A stretch of DNA of 37,403 bases from Nodosilinea foveolarum. GTDB taxonomy: Bacteria > Cyanobacteriota > Cyanobacteriia > Phormidesmidales > Phormidesmidaceae. The position numbers and the translations under genes are program-made. Positions 24,655 through 31,820 of the stretch are shown in pieces. Each line of letters begins with the position of its first letter. Within the stretch, counting starts at the first letter, position 1. The stretch lies in NCBI GenBank assembly GCA_003242035.1, contig QBMC01000024.1:1-37403 (forward strand). Reading direction: 5' to 3'. Below the pieces are notes generated by a model that saw only the letters and a program-made list of their open reading frames with translations, had not been told where the DNA came from and did no database searches.

Positions 24655-25731
24655 ATGGCCGCAACTGACTTTAAAGACTACTACGCCATTTTAGGGGTCA
24701 GCAAAACGGCCAGTGCCGACGAAATCAAGCGGTCGTTTCGCAAGCTTGCTCGCAAATATCATCCAGACGTTAACCCCGATAACAAAAAAGCAGAAGCAAA
24801 GTTCAAAGAAGTCAGCGAAGCCTACGAAGTTCTCTCTGACCAAGACAAACGCACCAAATATGACCAGTTTGGCCAGTACTGGGAGCAAGCAGACAAAGCA
24901 GGCGCGAGTGGCTTCGGCGGACCCGGCGGCTTCGGCGGCCCGAGTGGTGGTGCATCCGGCGTAGACTTTGGGGCTTATGGCAGCTTCGAGGATTTCGTTA
25001 ACGAATTACTGGGCAGAATGGGCGGCGGCGGCGCAGGCCCCGGCAGATCTGCGAGATCTAGCTATGGCTATCAGCAGGCCGGAAACCCAAGTGGATTTGA
25101 TACCAGCGGTTTCGGCTCTAGCGGCTTCGGCTTTGACCCTAGAACCGCGACTCGAACCAGTCGCACCGCAGGCAAAACCGTCGGACGCAGCCCTTTCGAC
25201 CAAGAAGCCGCGCTCAAGCTCACCCTTTCAGAAGCCTTTCAGGGCACTCAAAAGCGCTTTAGCATTGGCGGCGAATCCGTCACGGTGCGCATTCCTGCGG
25301 GGGTTAAGGCTGGTAGCAAAATTCGACTGAAGGGCAAAGGTGCAGCTAATCCACAAACTCAGCAGCGCGGCGACGTTTACCTCACCGTAGAGCTGGCACC
25401 CCACCCGTTCTTCAAGCTAGACGGCAATAACTTGACCTGCGAAATTCCCATCGCGCCCGATGAAGCTGTGTTAGGCGCAAAAGTCTCTGTACCCACGCCA
25501 GACGGCAGCGTTACGGTCAGCGTACCGGCAGGCATCAAGTCTGGTCAGTCTTTGCGGTTAAAGGGCAAAGGGTGGCCGCAGAAAAAAGGCGACAAGAAAA
25601 CCGATTTACTGGTAAAAGTCGTGATTACGCCGCCGACCGATCTCAGCGAGCAGGAACGGTCTCTTTATGAGCAGATTAAAGCCAGTCGGAGTAGCGATCC
25701 GAGAAGTGCGATCGCCAACGTCAAGCTATAG
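24655..25731 (+). CDS. DnaJ-type cochaperone lacking the zinc finger (CbpA-like, class B)
   Basis: The 358-residue protein has a J domain at residues 7-73 with the HPD motif at 36-38, which stimulates DnaK ATPase. A Gly/Phe/Ser-rich linker (about 83-165; units such as GFGGP and GSSGFG) follows, then two C-terminal substrate-binding beta domains (about 190-335) with [19 protein letters not shown] and [19 protein letters not shown] as paired motifs. No CxxCxGxG repeats are present, so it is not canonical DnaJ. It delivers unfolded proteins to DnaK in the cytoplasm. GGGGAG lies about 11 bases before the ATG. Length and domain order are normal for CbpA/DnaJ-B proteins. Confidence 0.93.
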   Translation: MAATDFKDYYAILGVSKTASADEIKRSFRKLARKYHPDVNPDNKKAEAKFKEVSEAYEVLSDQDKRTKYDQFGQYWEQADKAGASGFGGPGGFGGPSGGASGVDFGAYGSFEDFVNELLGRMGGGGAGPGRSARSSYGYQQAGNPSGFDTSGFGSSGFGFDPRTATRTSRTAGKTVGRSPFDQEAALKLTLSEAFQGTQKRFSIGGESVTVRIPAGVKAGSKIRLKGKGAANPQTQQRGDVYLTVELAPHPFFKLDGNNLTCEIPIAPDEAVLGAKVSVPTPDGSVTVSVPAGIKSGQSLRLKGKGWPQKKGDKKTDLLVKVVITPPTDLSEQERSLYEQIKASRSSDPRSAIANVKL

Positions 25732-25786
25732 ATCACGAAAGACCGCAAAAAACAGCGATTCCATCTTGGGGAAGACATTAGCGTTC

Positions 25787-25822
25787 AAGCATTAGCCTAT
25801 GCTTCTGTTTTAACTTTCTTTT
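25787..25822 (+). terminator. Weak hairpin plus T-rich tail after the dnaJ-like gene
   Basis: AAGCAT pairs with ATGCTT around TAGCCT (25787-25804), followed by a T-rich stretch CTGTTTTAACTTTCTTTT. The stem is only six pairs, so termination may be partial. The next gene starts at 25837. Confidence 0.3.
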
Positions 25823-25836
25823 AGTAGGCAAACACC

Positions 25837-26205
25837 ATGAAGACTTCTGTGTTTCTTTCGCTGCAAAAAATTACCAAAAAGCTAGCTCTATTAGTTGCTG
25901 GCGCGGTCATGTTTTTAGGACTGATGCAGCCAGCCGTACAAGCCTCTCCTATTCCCACAGAGCAATCGACCACGCAAGCAATCTCACCTGAAGAGCTAGC
26001 TGAAAAGCGAGCAGAACGTCGTGCTAAGCAGAGCAGAGCCTCCCAGCTAGCCGATACGGAAGTCCAAGCTAACTCGCTTAGCGAAGTGCTAGAGAACAAG
26101 CTAAACCTAGAAGAAATTGCTGAAGAGAACGTGATCACCAACGATAGTAACGGCGTACCTGACGATTTAAAGCGCAATAAAGCGATGCAAGATCGATTGA
26201 ACTAA
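25837..26205 (+). CDS. Small exported protein of unknown function
   Basis: The 122-residue protein starts with a Lys-containing n-region and a hydrophobic core (about 16-31) ending in QPAVQA, a good signal-peptidase I site with cleavage near residue 36. The mature part of about 86 residues is very polar and charged: EELAEKRAERRAKQSRASQLA is probably helical, followed by NKLNLEEIAEENV and a Lys/Asn-rich end. No family is recognised; small periplasmic or thylakoid-lumen proteins of this kind are common in cyanobacteria. It has its own intergenic region and a convincing downstream terminator, so it is probably a separate transcription unit or read through from dnaJ. Confidence 0.75.
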   Translation: MKTSVFLSLQKITKKLALLVAGAVMFLGLMQPAVQASPIPTEQSTTQAISPEELAEKRAERRAKQSRASQLADTEVQANSLSEVLENKLNLEEIAEENVITNDSNGVPDDLKRNKAMQDRLN

Positions 26206-26234
26206 AATTGCTCAGCTTAAAAAGTAGCTCAGCC

Positions 26235-26275
26235 GAAGCGAGTCTTTCTCACTCAAAGAAGGCTCGCTTTCTGTC
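26235..26275 (+). terminator. Intrinsic terminator after the small exported protein
   Basis: AAGCGAG at 26236-26242 pairs with CTCGCTT at 26263-26269; G-T wobble and further inner pairs (TCTTT with GAAGG) lengthen the stem to about 12 pairs around a loop near 26248-26257. TTTCTGTCT follows. Because the LysR gene converges here, it may act in both directions. Confidence 0.65.
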
Positions 26276-26310
26276 TATAGAATCCAATCTATCGCATCAA
26301 AGTCACAGAC

Positions 26311-27228
26311 TCAAATAGTGCTAGAGTTTTGCTGCCAGGTTGCCTTCAGCGTATCTAGAAAGGCAAAAACCGGCGGCGTTTGCAGCGCATCAGCCAGCGT
26401 AATCACCCCAATGACTCTTTGCAGCGGTTCCGGTAGCTCGCGCACCGCCACATCATCTGGAATTGGCTCAGCCGCTAGCTTAGCGATAATAGTCGCGCCC
26501 AGTCCTCGGCGCACCATGCTCACCACCGTAGAATCTTCCTTCACCTCATAGGCCGGTCTCACCGCCTGCCCGTGACTGACCAAATACTGATCTACATTGT
26601 ACCGACAGCCGTCATCCGGCATAGGCAAAATCAGCGGCAGCGCCGTCAGTTCCTCCCAGCTAATCGGTCCTTCGTTTGCGGGCGCTTTATCCTTCGGCAG
26701 CAGCGCCACATAGTCATCGCGAAACAGCTCCCAAGCATCAAACGCATCGTTTACCGGCAAATAGGTAAACCCCACATCCGCCTCTCCTCGCCGCAAAATT
26801 TCTTCTGCGCCCCGCACGTCGCTTCCTTCCCCAATCGAGACGCTAATTCCCGGATACTGCCGCCGAAATTCCTCGATTACCATCGGCAAAATATGCGTCG
26901 TTGCGCTACGAAAGCCGACGACACGAACCAGTCCCGCCTGCAACCCCTTAGCATCCTGCGCCCGCCGCCCAATCTGCTTTAGGTGCGTCAGCATCGTTGT
27001 CGCTTCGTGAGTAATCTCCTGACCTACGGGCGTTAGCACCGCGCCCTGACGTCCTCGACTCAGCAAGCTTACGCCCAGCTCTTCTTCTAACGTGGCGATC
27101 GCATGACTCACCGCCGACTGCGACAAATCCAGTTGAGACGCCGCATCGCTAAATGTGCCTGTTTGTGCGATCGCAACTAGCGCCCGCAACTGAGACAGCT
27201 TAATTTTGTTGACATTAATCTCAGCCAT
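26311..27228 (-). CDS. LysR-type transcriptional regulator
   Basis: The 305-residue protein has a typical winged helix-turn-helix at residues about 9-68 (LSQLRALVAIAQTGTFSDAASQL, then QSAVSHAIATLEEELGVSLLSR) and a periplasmic-binding-like effector domain from about 92 to the end with GLVRVVGFRSATTHILPMVIEEF and RRGEADVGFTYLP. LysR regulators usually activate a divergent neighbour in response to a small molecule and repress themselves. The divergent gene here is the MBL-fold DNA exonuclease, which would be an unusual LysR target, so the real target may be elsewhere. The effector cannot be predicted. Full length. The terminator at 26235-26275 separates it from the convergent gene. Confidence 0.93.
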   Translation of the reverse strand: MAEINVNKIKLSQLRALVAIAQTGTFSDAASQLDLSQSAVSHAIATLEEELGVSLLSRGRQGAVLTPVGQEITHEATTMLTHLKQIGRRAQDAKGLQAGLVRVVGFRSATTHILPMVIEEFRRQYPGISVSIGEGSDVRGAEEILRRGEADVGFTYLPVNDAFDAWELFRDDYVALLPKDKAPANEGPISWEELTALPLILPMPDDGCRYNVDQYLVSHGQAVRPAYEVKEDSTVVSMVRRGLGATIIAKLAAEPIPDDVAVRELPEPLQRVIGVITLADALQTPPVFAFLDTLKATWQQNSSTI

Positions 27229-27269
27229 AATACTAATGATACCGAAGGAATCCTATTCGTCGATTGCCC

Positions 27270-27313
27270 AATTACGCATACTCACAATTCATCACTCATA
27301 ATTCATCACTCAT
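27270..27313. repeat. 14-bp tandem repeat between LysR and the exonuclease gene
   Basis: AATTCATCACTCAT is repeated perfectly in tandem at 27286-27299 and 27300-27313; the preceding AATTACGCATACTCAC (27270-27285) looks like a degenerate third copy. The array ends 7 bp before the likely ATG at 27321, so it occupies the leader of the exonuclease gene. It resembles short tandem repeats often seen between cyanobacterial genes. Confidence 0.7.
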
Positions 27314-27320
27314 CACTCCC

Positions 27321-28328
27321 ATGCCTCCCCTCATCACCGTCCGCCCCGAAGGACTTTACTGCACCGCTGGCAACTTCTACATTGACCCTTGGAAACCCGT
27401 AGAAACAGCCTTGATCACCCACGCCCACGCCGATCACGCGTACAGCGGTCATCAACATTACTATGCTACGGCCATTTCGGAGGGTATTCTTCGCCGACGG
27501 CTAGGTCAAGATATTAACTTGAGTGGGGTTAGGTATGGCGATCGCCTCAAAATCAACGACACCTGGATCTCCTTCCACTCCGCCGGACACGTCCTCGGCT
27601 CCGCCCAAGTTCGCGTAGAGCATAAAGATGAAGTCTGGTGCATCTCCGGCGACTACAAACGCAACGCCGATCCCTCCTGCGAACCTTTTGAAGTCGTAGA
27701 ATGCGACAGCTTCATCACCGAAGCCACCTTTGGCCTTCCTATCTACCACTGGGACAGCGGCGAACTCACCGCCGAAGAAGTCCACAAATGGTGGGAAGGC
27801 GACCAAACCCGCCCCTCACTCCTCTTCTGCTACTCCTTCGGCAAATCGCAGCGCGTCCTTGCCGAACTCAAAAAATTCACCAACCGCACCGTCTACCTGC
27901 ACGGCGCAGTCCACACCCTCACCGAAATCTACCGCGAAGTCGGGGTCGAAATGGTGCCCACTATCCCCGTCTCCGAAATGGAGAAGGACTACAAATTTGC
28001 TGGCGATCTGATCATTTCGCCTCCCTCTGGCCATCGCTCTAGCTGGATGAAACGCTTCAAACGACCTCAAACGGCCTTCGCCTCGGGCTGGATGGCCGTA
28101 CGCGGCAACCGCAGACGACGCGGCTACGAACGCGGCTTTGTCCTCTCCGACCACGCCGACTGGCCTGGACTAATCAAGACCGTCGAGCAAACAAAAGCCA
28201 AAAACATCTACGTCACCCACGGCCGAAACGACGTACTCTCTCGCTACCTCACCGAAGAAATGAACTTGAATGCAAAACCTTTAGACACCCTTTTTGAAGG
28301 AAAAATGGATGAAGGAATAGACATGTAG
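27321..28328 (+). CDS. Ligase-associated DNA exonuclease (MBL/beta-CASP fold)
   Basis: With the ATG at 27321 the protein has 335 residues. Motif 2 of the metallo-beta-lactamase fold is HAHADH (34-39); SFHSAGHVLGSAQV, CISGDYKRNADPSCEPFEVVECDSFITEATFG and the C-terminal FVLSDHADWPGL supply the remaining metal ligands. The pattern is that of the SNM1/CPSF-like exonucleases found with ATP-dependent DNA ligase, Lhr-type helicase and PdeM. It is probably a nuclease acting on DNA ends in repair. The TTG at 27264 lies in the tandem repeat and would add 19 unconserved residues, so it is rejected. Divergent from the LysR gene and convergent with the CRTISO-like gene, 10 bp apart. Confidence 0.9.
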   Translation: MPPLITVRPEGLYCTAGNFYIDPWKPVETALITHAHADHAYSGHQHYYATAISEGILRRRLGQDINLSGVRYGDRLKINDTWISFHSAGHVLGSAQVRVEHKDEVWCISGDYKRNADPSCEPFEVVECDSFITEATFGLPIYHWDSGELTAEEVHKWWEGDQTRPSLLFCYSFGKSQRVLAELKKFTNRTVYLHGAVHTLTEIYREVGVEMVPTIPVSEMEKDYKFAGDLIISPPSGHRSSWMKRFKRPQTAFASGWMAVRGNRRRRGYERGFVLSDHADWPGLIKTVEQTKAKNIYVTHGRNDVLSRYLTEEMNLNAKPLDTLFEGKMDEGIDM

Positions 28329-28338
28329 GTGAAAGATC

Positions 28339-29871
28339 TTACAGCGGTGCTAAACAGTCTAAGAGTCCTGCCGACTCCCTTAGACCCACCAGGCTATTTG
28401 CACATAAGATTCCGGAGGCGGCCACTGCGGGAACGCCAATACCCGGCAAAGTGCTATCGCCCACTCTGTACAACCCTTTAATCGGTGTCTTCCCCCCTGG
28501 AAATCGCCCCTCTTTCGCCTTAATAGCAGGCCCATAAGTTCCTTTGTACCGGCGGAGAAACCGACTGTGCGTCAAAGGCGTACCAATCATCTCCAGCACC
28601 CCGCGCTCGCGTACATCTGGAATGATTCTCTCTACAGCTCGATACAGCATCTCAGCTTTCTCTCGCTTTTTTTGCTCATAGTTCTCATCTTTTTTCCATC
28701 CCTCAAACGGCTCTAGCGTATAGGCATGAACCGTGTGATATCCTGCCGGGGCCTGCTGCGAATCGAGCACGGTAGGAATAGACACCATACAGGTATTTCC
28801 CGGCTCAGTGACATCGCTGTTACTGTCATGCACCACAACATGATGAATGGCGACATCGTCTAATCCCTCTGCTCGGATGCCCAAGTGCAGATGAATAAAG
28901 CTATCTACCGTAGGTGTATCTAGGGCTGCGGATCTATAAGCATTGGGTAAATCTGTTGGCACTAGCAAATGCTGGTAAGTATCCCAAACGGTTGCGTTCG
29001 ATATCACTGTCCTCGCTCGAATAGTCTCACCATTTTTAAGCACAACGCCACGCGCCGCACCGTTCTCTACGAGAATTTTGTCTACAGGCGTTCCTAGCCG
29101 TAGCTCGCCGCCCCATCGTTTTAGTCCGCGTACTAGCGCATCGACAATCGCACCGCTGCCACCGACCGGATAATCAATTACAGACTCGGCCCGCTCGCCG
29201 AACATAAAGGCCATTTCTGGCGCGACCGTTTCCTCGCACTTTAGGCCAGAGAGCAAAAAACATTCTAAATCGAGCAGGCGCTTTAGCCAGGGATTGAAGT
29301 CGCCGACGGCTGCCATCACTTCGCCCATGGAGCGGCCTAAGTCTGGGAGGGTGGGGAGCATTTGGGCGATCGCCCCAGGATACCGTCTGAGCAACAACGG
29401 CAACAGCTTCAGATCGGCCCGCAGCGCCAGCGGCGGAATTGACTTCAGCGGCGCATAAATCTTCAGCAGCCGCGCCTCTAGCGCCGCAAACTGAGCCGCC
29501 GACCCCGCGCTAAACTGCTCAATCGCCGCCTTGTACTTTTCCCCGTTGCCATAAACCGGCAGCGTCCCTTCTGGAAAATGGTAATAGCCAAATGGCTCGT
29601 AAGGCACCGCCTCAATCGGCTCACCTAGCACCGCCAGCACCTGACTCAGAGGATTCGCAGACCCCGCCTCGGCTAGGCCACAATAAAAAGAAGGCCCCGA
29701 GTCGAAAGTGAATGTCCCCGCATCCGAGCGCCGCTCGAACGCATGAGCCGCGCCGCCGGGTAGCGTATGGCTTTCGCACACCACCACTCGCCGACCGTAA
29801 CGCGCCAACAGCCCGCCTGCAACCAGTCCACCCAAGCCACTGCCAACCACCACTACATCTACTGTTTGCAT
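28339..29871 (-). CDS. CRTISO/CrtH-like FAD-dependent carotenoid oxidoreductase
   Basis: The 510-residue flavoprotein opens with VDVVVVGSGLGGLVAGGLLARYG, then LPGGAAHAFERR and TFDSGPSFYCGL, and ends with GLYRVGDSTLPGIGVPAVAASGILCANSLVG. This layout and the central VIDYPVGGSGAIVDALVRGL are those of the carotenoid isomerase/phytoene desaturase superfamily (CrtH, CrtD, CrtI, retinol saturase). It looks like a divergent CRTISO-like paralogue rather than classical CrtH, so I give no gene symbol. The substrate is probably a carotenoid or another isoprenoid, and it is likely membrane-associated. The ATG at 29871 is preferred over a GTG at 29898. Confidence 0.85.
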   Translation of the reverse strand: MQTVDVVVVGSGLGGLVAGGLLARYGRRVVVCESHTLPGGAAHAFERRSDAGTFTFDSGPSFYCGLAEAGSANPLSQVLAVLGEPIEAVPYEPFGYYHFPEGTLPVYGNGEKYKAAIEQFSAGSAAQFAALEARLLKIYAPLKSIPPLALRADLKLLPLLLRRYPGAIAQMLPTLPDLGRSMGEVMAAVGDFNPWLKRLLDLECFLLSGLKCEETVAPEMAFMFGERAESVIDYPVGGSGAIVDALVRGLKRWGGELRLGTPVDKILVENGAARGVVLKNGETIRARTVISNATVWDTYQHLLVPTDLPNAYRSAALDTPTVDSFIHLHLGIRAEGLDDVAIHHVVVHDSNSDVTEPGNTCMVSIPTVLDSQQAPAGYHTVHAYTLEPFEGWKKDENYEQKKREKAEMLYRAVERIIPDVRERGVLEMIGTPLTHSRFLRRYKGTYGPAIKAKEGRFPGGKTPIKGLYRVGDSTLPGIGVPAVAASGILCANSLVGLRESAGLLDCLAPL

Positions 29872-29981
29872 AAACCAGCTTCGCGCTACACTTTGCACCT
29901 ACACAGCGCTACTTTAACGCTTTTATCAGCAGGCTCTCTGGTCACGTCCTTAGATTAGACAGGTCGGTTCAGCCCACTCAG

Positions 29982-30440
29982 TTAAACGCACTGAACCTCC
30001 ATCAGCGTTCTTTCAATATCGCGAAGATGCTGCGCCACCACAGCTTCTTCAGCCGGTTCAATGGCGGTTAGCGTTTGCAATCTCCAGGCGTTTGCACAGT
30101 GCAGCTCGCTCAGTTCCTGCTCCACCTTTGCCCGCTCCTGGCGCTTCTCTTCCTCTGCGATTTCAGCCGCCGCCTCGATCTCGCTCAGCCGCTGATTGAG
30201 CAGCGTAGCTTCGCGCTCAGCAAACGCTTTAACCGCTTCGGTTTGGGCCTGTACGCCGCCAGACTTGACCACCGAGTACACTTCCATCAGCCGGTAGTAT
30301 GCCTGCAAGTAGGTATCGTCACCCTTGGGAAGCGTGGTCGATAGTTTGATGGGCGATCGCACCAATCGTTTGCGCTGCTGCCACCAGTCGAGCAGCACCG
30401 GAATAGAAACTTGAGAAATAGGCGAAGAATTTAAAGACAT
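29982..30440 (-). CDS. Conserved-looking coiled-coil protein of unknown function
   Basis: The 152-residue soluble protein is not recognised. Residues about 60-125 are rich in Ala, Glu, Gln and Lys (EAVKAFAEREATLLNQRLSEIEAAAEIAEEEKRQERAKVEQEL) and should form a long helix, probably a coiled coil. The N terminus has a Trp-Trp-Gln-Gln-Arg patch and a hydrophobic segment too short to be a membrane span. Base composition and codon use match the neighbours, which supports a real gene. It lies 110 bp downstream of the divergent-looking spacer at 30441-30746 and is co-directional with the CRTISO-like gene (110 bp apart), so the two may share a transcript. Confidence 0.65.
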   Translation of the reverse strand: MSLNSSPISQVSIPVLLDWWQQRKRLVRSPIKLSTTLPKGDDTYLQAYYRLMEVYSVVKSGGVQAQTEAVKAFAEREATLLNQRLSEIEAAAEIAEEEKRQERAKVEQELSELHCANAWRLQTLTAIEPAEEAVVAQHLRDIERTLMEVQCV

Positions 30441-30746
30441 TGATATCTTCTCAACGAAACGTAAAGGGCAGTTGAGGCGGTCATCAGAAACGTAGGTGAC
30501 AAAGTGTCGGTTCTTATCTTAGAACGCAAGCTGACCTTGTGAAACCCCTTCTGGATAAAGACCTTACAAAGCTCACGCCCTCTCAGGTATAAAGCCCCAC
30601 TCGTCCGACACAACTCACAGTGAAGATACTTACCCCCCCTTAAAACAGGACGATTTCCTTTTCTAGGAGCAGACACCATTTAGAACCTATGCATTTCGGC
30701 GCTAGAATTATTAAATTCTCCGTATTCGCCTTCTTTACCTATCTAT
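30441..30746. other. Divergent intergenic region upstream of the HAD-like gene
   Basis: These 306 bp separate two divergent genes. They hold a candidate promoter and palindrome (30680-30719) for the rightward operon. A leftward 82-codon ORF spans much of it but lacks family resemblance and overlaps the next gene, so I treat it as non-coding. No RNA gene is recognised. Confidence 0.5.
30680..30719 (+). promoter_or_regulatory. Candidate promoter with overlapping palindrome before the HAD-like gene
   Basis: TTAGAA (30680-30685) and TAGAAT (30703-30708) are 17 bp apart. A perfect dyad, AGAATT and AATTCT around ATTA (30704-30719), overlaps the -10 element, where a repressor could block RNA polymerase. 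The ATG follows at 30747. Consensus-based inference. Confidence 0.35.
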
Positions 30747-31538
30747 ATGGCTCTCAAGGCAGCACTGTTTAGCTTTAGCGGCATCATTATTAACGACGAA
30801 GACATTCGCAAAACGCTGAGCGAACAGGTTTTGCTGGCCGAAAATCTGCGCCCTAGTGAGGACGATTACTATGACGTTTGTCTGGGCAAAAGCGACAGGG
30901 CCTGCCTCAAGGCGTTGCTATACCAAAGGGGTCGCGACGTTGGGACAGAAACGCTCGACAAGCTGCTTCAAAAAGAATCTGCCGTTTATCAAACCTGGCT
31001 AGAAAGCATTGAAAAGCCGCCGATCTATCCAGGATTGGAAGATCTGATTTTTCGCTGCCGTGCTGCTAATGTCGAGATGGCGATTGTTACAGGCGTCGAG
31101 CGGCAGCAAGTCACAGAAGTTTTAGAGCGCGCCCAGCTTACGGAGCATTTTCCGCTGATCGTTGCTGGAGATGACATTTCTCTCAATGGCAGTAAGCCGT
31201 CTCCAGATGGATATATTAGAGCGATCGCCCGCCTCAACGAACTATACCCCGACCTTCAGCTTCAGCCGAACGAGTGCATTGCCTTAGAAGATACGTTTTC
31301 GGGCATTACCGCCGCGAAGAGCGCTCATATTCCGGTAGTTGGCGTCGCCCACACCTATCCAAACCATATGCTGCAAAGGCGAGCCACCTGGGTTGTAGAC
31401 TATCTGCGCGAAGTGAACTTTGACTGGATTGGAGAAAAGTTCGGCGGCGAAAGACTACGCAGCCCCATTACCGGCGAATTAGAAACAGACTCATCCGCAA
31501 CAGAAACGTCAGAGCCAACCACCCCTAGCGAGTCATGA
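30747..31538 (+). CDS. HAD-like (beta-phosphoglucomutase/CbbY-type) protein lacking the catalytic Asp
   Basis: The 263-residue protein follows the HAD subfamily I plan: a helical cap (about 18-90), PIYPGLEDLI, motif II Thr115 in AIVTGVE, motif III Lys150 in GSKPSPDGY and motif IV Glu181-Asp182 in ALEDTFSG. Motif I, however, reads LFSFSGIIINDE, so the nucleophile and acid/base positions (9 and 11) are both Ser (AGC codons), where homologues have Asp-x-Asp or Asp-x-Asn. Phosphatase or mutase activity by the usual mechanism is therefore unlikely; a binding or regulatory role is inferred. The acidic Ser/Thr/Pro tail (240-263) is disordered. Its stop overlaps the start of a small membrane protein by 4 bp (ATGA). 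Confidence 0.85.
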   Translation: MALKAALFSFSGIIINDEDIRKTLSEQVLLAENLRPSEDDYYDVCLGKSDRACLKALLYQRGRDVGTETLDKLLQKESAVYQTWLESIEKPPIYPGLEDLIFRCRAANVEMAIVTGVERQQVTEVLERAQLTEHFPLIVAGDDISLNGSKPSPDGYIRAIARLNELYPDLQLQPNECIALEDTFSGITAAKSAHIPVVGVAHTYPNHMLQRRATWVVDYLREVNFDWIGEKFGGERLRSPITGELETDSSATETSEPTTPSES

Positions 31539-31807
31539 GAAAAATTCTGTTGCTACTGGTTATCAGCCTTCCTGGAGCCGCTGGCATGGCCGTCTTTGGC
31601 TACTACGCGCTGTCAGACTGGGGACAGCTTCAGGACTATTTGGCCTACAAAACCGTAGCCGAAACATCTACGGACTTAGCCGTATTGTTCAAGGCCAACG
31701 CCGGACAAATGACGCAGCGGATAAATTTGTTTGCAGACGGCACCTGGTTTTTGCTCAGCAGCATTTTTACCTCGATTGGACTGCACGGGTTTTTAGTCTC
31801 CAAATAG
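31535..31807 (+). CDS. Small membrane protein of unknown function
   Basis: The 90-residue protein has two hydrophobic segments, at about residues 4-26 (ILLLLVISLPGAAGMAVFGYYAL) and 69-88 (GTWFLLSSIFTSIGLHGFLV), joined by a polar loop. This predicts a two-span helical hairpin in the cytoplasmic or thylakoid membrane. The first segment could instead be read as a signal peptide, but no clear cleavage site follows it. No family is recognised. Its ATGA overlap with the HAD-like gene implies translational coupling and possibly physical association of the two products. It ends 13 bp before the convergent GTPase gene. Confidence 0.7.
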   Translation: MRKILLLLVISLPGAAGMAVFGYYALSDWGQLQDYLAYKTVAETSTDLAVLFKANAGQMTQRINLFADGTWFLLSSIFTSIGLHGFLVSK

Positions 31808-31820
31808 GGCTAGTTCGAGA

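Noticed and set aside
27270-27313. CRISPR-like array
   Set aside because: Units are 14 bp with no spacers between them and no cas genes are near; it is a simple tandem repeat.
30431-30679. Leftward 82-codon ORF in the spacer before the HAD-like gene
   Set aside because: It has no recognisable motif, overlaps the start of the coiled-coil gene, and lies where leaders and promoters of divergent genes are expected.
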